Source: an uncultured Oscillospiraceae bacterium (GTDB taxonomy: Bacteria > Bacillota > Clostridia > Oscillospirales > Acutalibacteraceae). Taken from it: DNA of 13,510 nucleotides. Position numbers and translations under genes: made by a program. Of this stretch, positions 6,193-13,510 are shown piece after piece; positions within the stretch are counted from its first letter, which is position 1, and the number at the start of each line of letters is the position of its first letter. Location: contig URYP01000059.1 in the NCBI GenBank assembly GCA_900552115.1, forward strand, positions 1-13,510, written 5' to 3'. Below the pieces are notes generated by a model that had not been told where the DNA came from, searched no databases, and worked only from the letters and a program-made list of their open reading frames with translations.

Positions 6193-9100
6193 TCATTCAA
6201 CCGATTTTTCCTCCGGCTGCGCCACGGCCTCCAGCGCCTCACGCAGGGTATCCAGCGGCGTGAGGCCCTTTTTCATGCGTACGGCCAGATACGGCTTGCC
6301 GCCGGCGTTAATCATCACACGGCCCTTTAGGGCGGCCGACATTTTCGAGCCCAGCTCCAGGTTGAGCTGGCGCTGGTAGAGCAGCAGCGATTCCTGCTGC
6401 TGCTTGACCTCATAAATCCCTACGGACGCCGCCATATTGCGCAGCAGCGCCACATCGATCAGGCCCTGCACCGCTTCCGGCGGTTCGCCGAAACGGTCAA
6501 TCAGTTCGTCGTAGACGTCGAGATAATCCTCATGGCTGCGGATATCGGCAATCCGGCGATACACGTCCAGGCGCTGGGCGTTGGCGGCAATATAGCTTTC
6601 AGGGATATGGGCCGGCACCTGCAGGTCAATTAGGCATTCTGCCTCCCGCTCTACCTTCTCGCCCTTTTGTTCCCCGACCGCCTCAGCCAGCAGGCGCAGG
6701 TACATTTCGTAGCCGACCGCTTCCATATGGCCGTGCTGCTGCGCCCCCAGCATATTGCCTGCGCCGCGGATTTCCATGTCCCGCATGGCGATTTTGAATC
6801 CGGCGCCGAACTCGGTGAACTCCCGCACCGCCTCCAGCCGCTTGGTAGCCACGTCTGTCAGCACCTTGCCCCGCACGAAGGTCAGGTAGGCGAAGGCCCG
6901 GCGGGAGGACCGCCCCACCCGTCCCCGCAGCTGGTGGAGCTGCGACAGACCGAAGCGGTCGGCGTTTTCAATAATCAGGGTGTTGGCATTGGGGATATCC
7001 ACGCCCGTCTCAATGATGGTGGTGCAAACCAGCACGTCGATCTCCTGCTCCAACATCTGCTGCCAGATATCCGACAATTGTTCCTCGGTCATTTTCCCGT
7101 GGGCGATGCCGATACGCGCCTCAGGTATCCGCATCTGGATGCCCGCCGCACAGCGTTCGATACTTTCAACCCGGTTGTGCAGATAATACACCTGCCCGCC
7201 CCGGCGCAGCTCCCGCCGAATGGCGTCCATAAGAATATTATTGTCGTGCTCCAGCACATAGGTCTGTACCGGGCGGCGATCCATCGGCGCCTCTTCAATG
7301 ACCGACATATCGCGTATACCGCTCATGGCCATGTTCAGGGTCCGGGGAATCGGCGTGGCCGACAGGGTCAGCACGTCCACTGATGGCGCCATCTCCTTAA
7401 TGCGCTCTTTCTGCGCCACGCCGAACCGCTGCTCCTCGTCCACGATAAACAGCCCCAAATCCCGGAATTTGACATCCTTGGACAGCATCCGGTGGGTGCC
7501 CACTAAAATATCCAATTCCCCGGACCTCACTTTGCGGATGATCTCTTCCTGCTGCTTCGGGGAACGGAAACGGCAAAGCATATCGACGTTTACCGGGAAT
7601 CCCTCAAACCGCCTTACCAACGTGTTGTAATGCTGGAATGCCAGGATGGTGGTGGGAACCAAAATCACGCACTGCTTGCCCTGAGAGATGCATTTGAACG
7701 CGGCCCGCAAGGCAACCTCGGTTTTGCCAAAGCCCACGTCGCCGCATAGCAGCCGGTCCATGGGCACCGACCGTTCCATATCGGCTTTAATCTCCGCCGT
7801 GCAGCGGAGCTGGTCTTCCGTTTCTTCAAATTCAAACCGGCGCTCAAAGTCATACTGCCATTCACTATCCGGATCAAAGGCATAGCCGGGAGTCGCCATG
7901 CGCTGGCCATACAGCTTAATCAATTGGTCGGCAATATCTTTAACCGCAGCCCGCACACGGGTTTTGGTTTTCTGCCATTCCGCGCCGCCCAGCCGGTGCA
8001 ACCTGACCTTGACCTCATCCTTGGTGCCAATGTATTTGGATACCAGATCCATCTGCGTCACCGGCACATACAGGGTATCGCCCTTGTCGTATTGCAGCTT
8101 GATATAATCCTTGACCACGCCCTGTACCGTAAGCTGGTGAATGCCCTGGTACAGACCGATACCATGGGCGGCATGGACAATATAATCGCCCACATGCAGT
8201 TCGGACAGGCTGTGGATTTCCGCGCCCTTCTGGCGTTTCCCGGCGCGCACCTTGCGGCGTTTGCCCGCAATGCGGCCGTGGGTAATCACGGCAAAGCCCG
8301 CCTCCGGGAACTCGGCCCCGGCGGACAGGCCGCCGGATGTAACCAACACCCGATTTTTAGGCAGCTCCTCCGGCGATGGGGCGTATAAGGCGGGAATGCC
8401 CCGCCGGGTAAGATCCTCCGCCAATGTTTCAGCGGCTTTCTCCTCCGCCCCTGCCAGAACCAGGCAACCCAGCCCCCGCTTAAGCGTATCGTCGAGATCA
8501 TCCGCCAACAGATCCAGATTACCCGACCAGACCGGGAGCTGACGCGCCGTGACGTTATATAATGCTTTCAGCGGGATATCCCCGCCCGAGCGGGCGAACG
8601 TATCCAGCAGTACGGCGCCGCCGCCCTGCATCGCCTGCAAAAGCCCGGTTTCGTCCAGCATATACTCGGAAAGGCCACGGCAGAGCTGTCCTTGCTCCAG
8701 CAGGGTGCGGATATCCTCCTGAAGCTGCCAATTCGCGGTACGCGCCCGCTCCCGCGCTTTCGTCCATTCGGAGACAAACAGCAGCGCTCCCCGGGCGTAA
8801 TCGAACAGGGAGGCCGGCGTTTCATAAATCAAAGGGATATATTTATCGAGCGACGCGGGCATGCTCCCTCCCCGCAGACGGTCGACGTCCTGCATCAGTG
8901 TTTCCCGTGAAGCGGCGGCGGTCTTGCCTTTGAGCGAATGGGCCAGCTCCTCAATGCGGTTCATAAGCGTCCCCGCGTCGTCGTACATGATCTCAGCGGC
9001 TGGTGAAATCGCCACCGCTTTCAGCGGCTCGGTCCGCCGCTGGCTGATTAGATCAAAATACGACAGTGTATCCACCGCGTCGCCCCACAGCTCCAGCCGC

Positions 9101-9669
9101 ACCGGCGCCGGATGATCCGCGGAATACATATCGATGATGCCACCCCGAACCGCATACTGGCCGGGACCTTCGATCTGCTCACAGCGTTCGTAGCCGGCGG
9201 CCGCCAACGCGGCGGGCAGGTCCGGCACAGGCAGAGGCTGCCCCTCGGTGATGGTGAGCGTGCGGGACAACAGCACCGCCGGCGGCAAGGTGAACTGGAT
9301 GGCGGCGTCCACGCCGGCCACGACGCAATCGTACCGGCCGGCCGCCATCTGCGCCAGCACGCCCAGCCGTATCTGTTCATACTCACGGGAGGCGGATTCC
9401 ACCCGCTGGAGCGATAAATCACGCGACGGCAGGAACAGCGGCGAGCGTCCCAGCGCGGTAAGATCCTCGCAGATGCGGCTGGCTTCGGCCTCGTCGGGCA
9501 CGACGACAACCGCCTTGCGTCCGGTTGCGGCACACAGAGCGTGAATCATCAGCACTTTATGGATATGCCCCAGACCGGTCATACAGGCCGGGAGGCGGCC
9601 CGCCTCGATATCGCCCAGCAGCGCGGCGTATTCCGGCATTTTCTTCAGGCTGCGTTCAAATATACCCAT
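6193..9669 (-). CDS. mfd: Transcription-repair coupling factor Mfd
   Basis: The 1158-residue length matches the family (E. coli 1148, B. subtilis 1177). Mfd removes RNA polymerase stalled at DNA lesions and recruits UvrA. The order of parts is complete. UvrB-like domains fill about residues 1-340. The RNA-polymerase interacting domain begins near 490 with GDYIVHAAHGIGLYQGI. The RecG-like translocase has Walker A GDVGFGKT (643-650, Lys649), DEEQ (744-747), LSATPIPRTL and the arginine-finger region GRVGRS (near 915). The TRCF C-terminal domain follows (about 1000-1110). ATG 9669 is preceded by AGAGGGG, which overlaps the TAG stop of pth; 9 bases separate the genes, so translation is coupled. 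The pth-mfd order is conserved in Firmicutes. The fin gene found between them in B. subtilis is absent. No frame disruption is seen. Confidence 0.98.
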   Translation of the reverse strand: MGIFERSLKKMPEYAALLGDIEAGRLPACMTGLGHIHKVLMIHALCAATGRKAVVVVPDEAEASRICEDLTALGRSPLFLPSRDLSLQRVESASREYEQIRLGVLAQMAAGRYDCVVAGVDAAIQFTLPPAVLLSRTLTITEGQPLPVPDLPAALAAAGYERCEQIEGPGQYAVRGGIIDMYSADHPAPVRLELWGDAVDTLSYFDLISQRRTEPLKAVAISPAAEIMYDDAGTLMNRIEELAHSLKGKTAAASRETLMQDVDRLRGGSMPASLDKYIPLIYETPASLFDYARGALLFVSEWTKARERARTANWQLQEDIRTLLEQGQLCRGLSEYMLDETGLLQAMQGGGAVLLDTFARSGGDIPLKALYNVTARQLPVWSGNLDLLADDLDDTLKRGLGCLVLAGAEEKAAETLAEDLTRRGIPALYAPSPEELPKNRVLVTSGGLSAGAEFPEAGFAVITHGRIAGKRRKVRAGKRQKGAEIHSLSELHVGDYIVHAAHGIGLYQGIHQLTVQGVVKDYIKLQYDKGDTLYVPVTQMDLVSKYIGTKDEVKVRLHRLGGAEWQKTKTRVRAAVKDIADQLIKLYGQRMATPGYAFDPDSEWQYDFERRFEFEETEDQLRCTAEIKADMERSVPMDRLLCGDVGFGKTEVALRAAFKCISQGKQCVILVPTTILAFQHYNTLVRRFEGFPVNVDMLCRFRSPKQQEEIIRKVRSGELDILVGTHRMLSKDVKFRDLGLFIVDEEQRFGVAQKERIKEMAPSVDVLTLSATPIPRTLNMAMSGIRDMSVIEEAPMDRRPVQTYVLEHDNNILMDAIRRELRRGGQVYYLHNRVESIERCAAGIQMRIPEARIGIAHGKMTEEQLSDIWQQMLEQEIDVLVCTTIIETGVDIPNANTLIIENADRFGLSQLHQLRGRVGRSSRRAFAYLTFVRGKVLTDVATKRLEAVREFTEFGAGFKIAMRDMEIRGAGNMLGAQQHGHMEAVGYEMYLRLLAEAVGEQKGEKVEREAECLIDLQVPAHIPESYIAANAQRLDVYRRIADIRSHEDYLDVYDELIDRFGEPPEAVQGLIDVALLRNMAASVGIYEVKQQQESLLLYQRQLNLELGSKMSAALKGRVMINAGGKPYLAVRMKKGLTPLDTLREALEAVAQPEEKSVE

Positions 9670-9678
9670 GATACCCCT

Positions 9679-10278
9679 CTAACGTGAAAATTGATTCATG
9701 GCCTGTTCCGTTTCCCCCTGCACGATCAGGCAGGCGGCGTCGGCAGCCCGGCGGGCGGCGTCAACCATCAACGGCTGTTCCTCTTTGGCGAATTTGGACA
9801 GCACCCATGCCGCCAAATCGTAATCGGGATGCGGCTTTTCACCCACGCCCAGCTTGACACGGGGAAACTGGTCGCTCCCTGTCAGGGTAATGATGCTGCG
9901 CATCCCCTTTTGCCCGCCGTCGCTCCCCTTGCGGCGAATGCGGATGGTGCCTACCGGCAGGGAGATGTCGTCCATCATAACCAGTACCTGTTGAGGGGAC
10001 AGCTTGTAGAACTGCATCGCTTCCCGCACCGCTTCGCCGCTGTTGTTCATAAAGGTCTGCGGCATCATCAGCAGCACCCGCTTGTCCCCGATCACCGCGT
10101 CTCCGCAATAGGATTTAAATTTAATGCGGCGCACGTCCGCGTCCAGCTTCTCAGCCAGCGCCTCCAGCGCGATAAACCCCGCGTTATGGCGGGTCGCCTC
10201 ATACTGCTTGCCGGGATTGCCCAAGCCGGCCACAATAAAGTCCACCGGACCGGCTTCCGTTTTCTTTTTCCAGAACAT
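9679..10278 (-). CDS. pth: Peptidyl-tRNA hydrolase
   Basis: The protein has 199 residues, within the bacterial Pth range. It cleaves the ester bond of peptidyl-tRNA released from stalled ribosomes and recycles tRNA in the cytoplasm. Visible motifs are GLGNPG (Asn21), the catalytic RHNAGF (His31), PQTFMNNSG (Asn78/79), and MMDDISLPVG (Asp103, matching E. coli Asp93). A ten-residue leader (MFWKKKTEAG) precedes the usual start. The loop that is GGHNG in E. coli reads GGQKG here, so the residues matching His113 and Asn114 are Gln123 and Lys124. I believe this variant occurs in other Clostridia but cannot verify it here. ATG 10278 is preceded by a purine-rich GGGGGAGAG site. The gene lies 96 bases from prs, beyond a terminator, and 9 bases before mfd. 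No clear promoter is visible between the prs terminator and pth, so readthrough or a weak promoter must serve it. Confidence 0.97.
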   Translation of the reverse strand: MFWKKKTEAGPVDFIVAGLGNPGKQYEATRHNAGFIALEALAEKLDADVRRIKFKSYCGDAVIGDKRVLLMMPQTFMNNSGEAVREAMQFYKLSPQQVLVMMDDISLPVGTIRIRRKGSDGGQKGMRSIITLTGSDQFPRVKLGVGEKPHPDYDLAAWVLSKFAKEEQPLMVDAARRAADAACLIVQGETEQAMNQFSR

Positions 10279-10326
10279 CCGTGTTCTCTCCCCCTAGGAG
10301 CGAACAAAGTCCGCCCCGCAACGTTC

Positions 10327-10357
10327 AAAAAGGACGGACACCCTCGCCCGTCCTTTT
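10327..10357 (-). terminator. Rho-independent terminator of prs
   Basis: A 10-pair stem (10348-10357 with 10328-10337) with core GGACGG encloses a 10-base loop. On the minus-strand RNA it ends in five T residues (10331-10327), the last lying beyond the stem. It lies 17 bases after the prs stop codon and before pth, so it should separate prs from pth-mfd at least in part. Confidence 0.85.
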
Positions 10358-10374
10358 ATGTATTCTCTTTATTA

Positions 10375-11334
10375 TCAGACAAACATGATGGAAACCGGCT
10401 TATCCTCATAAATACGCTCGATTGCCTCGGAAAATACCGGCGCGACATCCAGCGTTACAAATTTGTCCAGCCGTTTTTCCGGCGACAGCACAACCGTGTC
10501 CAGCAGTACCACCCGCTCGATGACGCTGTCCCGGATACGATCGACCGCCGGGCCGGACAGCACGCCGTGGGTCGCGGCGGCAATAACGCTTTTGGCGCCG
10601 CCTTTTTCCACCAGAGCGGCGGCGGCGTTGCACAGGGTACCGGCGGTATCGATCATATCATCCACCAAAATGACCTTTTTATCCCGCACATCGCCGATAA
10701 TATTCATAACCTCGCAGACATTGGCGCGCTGGCGGCGTTTATCCACAATGGCGATCGATAAATCCAGACGAGTGGCAAAATTGCGCGCCCGCGTTACCGA
10801 GCCAAGATCGGGCGACACCACCACATATTCGTCTTTTTTGCCGCCCACCAGCTCGCGGAAATAATTGGCGAGAATCGGCGCGCCCAGCAGGTGATCCACC
10901 GGGATATTGAAAAAGCCCTGAATCTGGGGGGCGTGCAGGTCCATGGTCAGCACCCTGTCGGCTCCAGCCGCGGTAATCAGATCCGCCACCAGCTTGGCTG
11001 AAATCGGGTCGCGCGCTTTGGCCTTGCGGTCCTGCCGCGCATAGCCCATATAAGGAATCACAGCGGTAATCCGCGCCGCCGACGCCCGTTTGAAGGCGTC
11101 GATCATAATCAGCAATTCCATCAGGTTATCGTTGACCGGCGCGCAGGTAGACTGCACCACAAACACATCGGAGCCGCGCACCGATTCATTGATGGACACC
11201 GAAATTTCCCCGTCGCTGAACGTCTTGACCTCCGACTTTCCCACGGGCACCCCCAGCGCCTCGGCGATTTTGCCGGCCAGCGCCGGATTGGAATTGGCCG
11301 AAAAGATCTTGATATCCTTACCGTGAAAATTCAT
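10375..11334 (-). CDS. prs: Ribose-phosphate pyrophosphokinase (PRPP synthetase)
   Basis: The 319-residue length is typical for class I bacterial enzymes (about 315). It transfers the pyrophosphoryl group of ATP to ribose-5-phosphate, giving PRPP and AMP, the entry metabolite for purine, pyrimidine, NAD, His and Trp synthesis. Hallmarks are the IKIFSANSNPALA start, SDGEISVSINESVRG, the ATP-binding YMGYARQDRKAKARDPISAK, DLHAPQIQGFF with the metal-binding His, and the PRPP loop VDDMIDTAGT (224-233). ATG 11334 is chosen because homologues begin here. The frame stays open to 11418, but that part overlaps the promoter. The ribosome binding site (AAAGGCGAG) is modest. In B. subtilis prs also lies upstream of pth and mfd; here glmU is missing and ppdK is divergent instead. 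Confidence 0.97.
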   Translation of the reverse strand: MNFHGKDIKIFSANSNPALAGKIAEALGVPVGKSEVKTFSDGEISVSINESVRGSDVFVVQSTCAPVNDNLMELLIMIDAFKRASAARITAVIPYMGYARQDRKAKARDPISAKLVADLITAAGADRVLTMDLHAPQIQGFFNIPVDHLLGAPILANYFRELVGGKKDEYVVVSPDLGSVTRARNFATRLDLSIAIVDKRRQRANVCEVMNIIGDVRDKKVILVDDMIDTAGTLCNAAAALVEKGGAKSVIAAATHGVLSGPAVDRIRDSVIERVVLLDTVVLSPEKRLDKFVTLDVAPVFSEAIERIYEDKPVSIMFV

Positions 11335-11389
11335 ATTATGTTCTCGCCTTTCCCCATTCAAGTTATATGCAAAGCCGCGTATCATCTTT

Positions 11390-11418
11390 ATTATGACAAA
11401 AAAGGACGGACATTTCAA
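11390..11418 (-). promoter_or_regulatory. Sigma-A promoter of prs
   Basis: On the minus strand TTGAAA (11418-11413) is followed after 17 bases by CATAAT (11395-11390); each box has five of six consensus bases. The leader is about 50 bases. The spacer contains a 14-base sequence (AAAAAGGACGGACA on the plus strand, 11399-11412) that also occurs in the prs terminator at 10327-10340. Just upstream of the -35 box, AAGGG and CCCTT form a small inverted repeat. Confidence 0.78.
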
Positions 11419-11511
11419 GGGGTTTCCCTTAATAAAACAAACAGACTATGCGATAATTTTCAAATGAAGTCTGTGCAAAGGGCCAATTTCCAGATTTTTT
11501 CTGAAAAAGCA

Positions 11512-11540
11512 TGGAAAAAAAGGAAAGGCTTTGTTATAAT
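11512..11540 (+). promoter_or_regulatory. Extended -10 promoter of ppdK
   Basis: TATAAT (11535-11540, six of six) is preceded by TGT, giving a TGnTATAAT extended -10 element. A weak -35 box TGGAAA (11512-11517) lies 17 bases upstream. Transcription should start near 11547. Confidence 0.8.
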
Positions 11541-11550
11541 ACGTAATATA

Positions 11551-11580
11551 GTTGCGCGGGGTCTATAGATTCTGCGCGAC
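11551..11580 (+). promoter_or_regulatory. 5' leader hairpin of the ppdK mRNA
   Basis: Bases 11551-11563 pair with 11568-11580 over all 13 positions, counting four G-U wobbles, around a TATA loop. The stem begins about 4 bases after the predicted transcription start, so it would cap the mRNA 5' end. Such hairpins can protect mRNA from 5'-end-dependent decay. It is not followed by a T-run and is unlikely to be a terminator. Confidence 0.65.
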
Positions 11581-11634
11581 GGGTACTGTCTTGCTTTTCA
11601 GACCAGACAAAAAAATTACAGGAGGTCACCAGAC

Positions 11635-13510
11635 ATGAGTCACAAGTATGTCTACCTGTTCTCTGAGGGCGACGAGTCCATGAGAGAACTGCTTGGCGGT
11701 AAAGGCGCCAACCTGGCCCAGATGGTCAAGTTGGGAATGCCCGTGCCCCAGGGTTTCACCATTTCCACCGAGGCCTGCACCCGTTATTATGATGACGGCC
11801 GCAAAATCGCCCCCGAAATCGAGGCTGAGATTTACGAATACCTCGACAAAGTGGAAACGCTGAACGATAAAAAATTCGGCGATCCCCAGAAACCGCTGCT
11901 GGTTTCGGTGCGTTCGGGCGCCCGCGCGTCCATGCCCGGCATGATGGACACCATCCTCAATCTGGGACTGAACGACGACGTTGTCGCCGGTATGATCGCC
12001 GGAAATCCCGATCCCAAATTCGAGCGGTTCGTCTATGACTCCTATCGTCGTTTTATCCAGATGTTCTCGGACGTTGTCATGGAGATCTCCAAAAAGAAAT
12101 TTGAAGTCATCATTGACGAAGTGAAAGAGAAAAAAGGCGTTAAGAACGATATCGAACTCGACGCCGCCGACATGAAAGAGCTGGTTTCGCTTTTCAAAGC
12201 CTATTATAAAGAGCAGAAGGGCGAAGACTTCCCGACCGATCCCAAGGTGCAGATGATGGAAGCCGTCAAAGCGGTTTTCCGTTCGTGGGACAACCCCCGC
12301 GCCAACGTCTATCGCCGCATGAACGACATCCCCTACAGCTGGGGCACGGCGGTTAACGTGCAGCCCATGGTGTTTGGTAACCTGAATGAAAATTCCGGCA
12401 CCGGTGTTGCCTTTACCCGCGATCCCGCCACCGGCGAAAAAGCGCTGTTCGGTGAGTACCTGATCAACGCCCAGGGCGAGGACGTCGTGGCCGGCGTGCG
12501 TACCCCCAGCAAGATTTCCAAGCTGCAGGAGGATATGCCGGAGGTTTACGACCAGTTCGTAAAGATTGCCAACAACCTCGAAAATCACTACAAAGACATG
12601 CAGGATATGGAGTTCACCATTGAAAACGGCAAGCTCTACATGCTGCAGACCCGCAACGGCAAACGTACCGCCGCCGCCGCGCTGAAAATCGCTGTGGACC
12701 TGGTGGACGAGGGCATGATCACCGAAGAAGAGGCCGTGCTGCGCGTGGACCCGAAACAGCTCGACGCCCTGCTGCATCCGCAGTTTGACGCGAAAGCCAT
12801 CAAGGCGGCCAGCCCCATCGGTTCCGGCCTGGCGGCGTCTCCCGGTGCGGCCTGCGGCCGTGTGGTGTTCACCGCGGACGACGCCAAAGAATGGGCGGCC
12901 AAGGGTGAAAAAGTGGTGCTGGTACGTCTGGAAACCTCTCCGGAAGACATCGAAGGTATGGCCGCTTCCCAGGGTATCCTGACGGTGCGCGGCGGCATGA
13001 CCTCCCACGCGGCGGTTGTGGCGCGCGGCATGGGTACCTGCTGCGTTTCCGGCTGCGGCGAGATTATCATGCACGAAGAAGACAAATATTTTGAACTGGC
13101 CGGCAAAAAGGTCAGCGAAGGGGATTACATCTCCATCGACGGTTCTACCGGTAAGATCTATGGCGAGGCTATCCCGACCGTGGCCGCCAGCATTTCCGGT
13201 GATTTCGACCGTTTCATGACATGGGCGGACGAGCGCCGCACCCTGAAGGTGCGCACCAATGCCGACACCCCGAAGGATGCCGCGCAGGCGGTAAAATTCG
13301 GCGCGGAAGGCATCGGCCTGTGCCGTACCGAGCACATGTTCTTTGAAGGCGACCGTATTAAAGCAATCCGTGAGATGATCGTTTCCAAGACGGTGGAAGG
13401 CCGCAAAGCTGCTCTGGCCAAAATTCTGCCCTATCAGCAGGGGGACTTTGAGGCCATGTACCGCGTGCTGGAAGGCCGCCCGATGACCGTCCGTTTCCTC
13501 GATCCCCCCC
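11635..13510 (+). CDS. ppdK: Pyruvate phosphate dikinase, 3' end cut by window edge
   Basis: The frame is open to the edge with 625 of roughly 875 residues visible. PPDK interconverts ATP, phosphate and pyruvate with AMP, pyrophosphate and PEP, and serves PPi-linked glycolysis or PEP supply in anaerobes. The ATP-grasp part shows GGKGANLAQMVKLG, RSGARASMPGMMDT (Arg93) and MLQTRNGKR (Arg340). The central swivelling domain has GGMTSHAAVVARGMG, with phospho-accepting His458 and the adjacent Thr456 that regulatory proteins phosphorylate in some species. The PEP domain starts with LCRTEHMFF (Arg564) and the window ends in RPMTVRFLDPP (Arg620). These positions run about three residues above the Clostridium symbiosum numbering. 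ATG 11635 is preceded by a perfect AGGAGGT (11620-11626), 8 bases away. The strong ribosome binding site, extended -10 promoter and leader hairpin suggest high expression. Confidence 0.98.
   Translation, partial: MSHKYVYLFSEGDESMRELLGGKGANLAQMVKLGMPVPQGFTISTEACTRYYDDGRKIAPEIEAEIYEYLDKVETLNDKKFGDPQKPLLVSVRSGARASMPGMMDTILNLGLNDDVVAGMIAGNPDPKFERFVYDSYRRFIQMFSDVVMEISKKKFEVIIDEVKEKKGVKNDIELDAADMKELVSLFKAYYKEQKGEDFPTDPKVQMMEAVKAVFRSWDNPRANVYRRMNDIPYSWGTAVNVQPMVFGNLNENSGTGVAFTRDPATGEKALFGEYLINAQGEDVVAGVRTPSKISKLQEDMPEVYDQFVKIANNLENHYKDMQDMEFTIENGKLYMLQTRNGKRTAAAALKIAVDLVDEGMITEEEAVLRVDPKQLDALLHPQFDAKAIKAASPIGSGLAASPGAACGRVVFTADDAKEWAAKGEKVVLVRLETSPEDIEGMAASQGILTVRGGMTSHAAVVARGMGTCCVSGCGEIIMHEEDKYFELAGKKVSEGDYISIDGSTGKIYGEAIPTVAASISGDFDRFMTWADERRTLKVRTNADTPKDAAQAVKFGAEGIGLCRTEHMFFEGDRIKAIREMIVSKTVEGRKAALAKILPYQQGDFEAMYRVLEGRPMTVRFLDPP

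Larger units (their letters stand above)
11335..11634. other. Divergent prs-ppdK intergenic region
   Basis: These 300 bases hold no supported gene. They carry two head-to-head promoters: prs leftward (11390-11418) and ppdK rightward (11512-11540), with 93 bases between the two -35 boxes. An inverted repeat CAGACT/AGTCTG (11442-11447 and 11468-11473, 20-base spacer) lies in that gap and could bind a regulator. The rest of the gap is A/T-rich. After the ppdK promoter comes a leader hairpin and the ppdK ribosome binding site. Confidence 0.7.

Noticed and set aside
6667..7383. A 238-codon plus-strand frame inside mfd
   Set aside because: It overlaps the conserved helicase domain of mfd on the opposite strand and has no family motifs.
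9691..10761. A 356-codon open frame on the plus strand crossing pth, the prs terminator and part of prs
   Set aside because: It runs antisense through two conserved genes and through a terminator hairpin. Its composition is that of a shadow frame.
11335..11418. Longer N-terminus for Prs beginning near 11418
   Set aside because: The extension overlaps the prs promoter and homologues begin at the residue encoded by ATG 11334.
11626..13335. A 569-codon open frame on the minus strand opposite ppdK
   Set aside because: The plus strand encodes an unmistakable PPDK with all active-site motifs. The antisense frame is His/Gly/Val-rich with no recognisable domain or ribosome binding site, typical of a shadow produced by G/C-biased third codon positions.

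Overview
The window looks like chromosomal DNA of a low-redundancy Clostridia-type Firmicute, most likely of the Ruminococcaceae/Oscillospirales kind. The supporting signs are strong AGGAGG-like ribosome binding sites, sigma-A type promoters, a moderately high G+C content in most genes, the prs-pth-mfd gene order familiar from Firmicutes (B. subtilis has prs-ctc-pth-fin-mfd), a zapA-U32 peptidase pair, and a pyruvate phosphate dikinase. No rRNA, tRNA, CRISPR array, insertion sequence, phage gene or recognisable defence system is visible.

Left block, minus strand (about 1-4010). A promoter at 3978-4006 reads leftwards into manA (mannose-6-phosphate isomerase), trmL (tRNA wobble-base 2'-O-methyltransferase), zapA (FtsZ-ring regulator) and a large U32-family protein of the RlhA type with a DUF3656 region. 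The last gene runs off the left edge. The gaps are 5, 79 and 5 bases, so one transcript is likely, although zapA may have extra control from a hairpin in its leader. A tandem 18-base repeat at the end of zapA forms small hairpins just before the U32 ribosome binding site.

Middle block (about 4010-6190). Two plus-strand genes of unknown function follow: a 64-residue glycine/methionine-rich YtxH-like protein and a 230-residue single-pass membrane protein. A strong terminator at 5105-5136 closes this block and also serves the opposing gene. That opposing minus-strand gene encodes a 289-residue lipoprotein with BspA-type leucine-rich repeats. It has a near-consensus promoter and is more AT-rich than its neighbours.

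Right block (about 6190-13510). Minus-strand mfd (transcription-repair coupling factor) and pth (peptidyl-tRNA hydrolase) are tightly coupled. Upstream lies prs (PRPP synthetase), which has its own promoter and terminator. Divergent from prs is ppdK (pyruvate phosphate dikinase), cut by the right edge. Its mRNA should begin with a 13-pair hairpin. Prs and PpdK both turn ATP into AMP, so their head-to-head promoters may be co-regulated, but that is inference.

Overall this is mainly housekeeping DNA. I saw no convincing new biological system. The points most worth a second look are the ppdK leader hairpin, the zapA-end repeat, the uncharacterised small-protein/membrane-protein pair and the AT-rich LRR lipoprotein.
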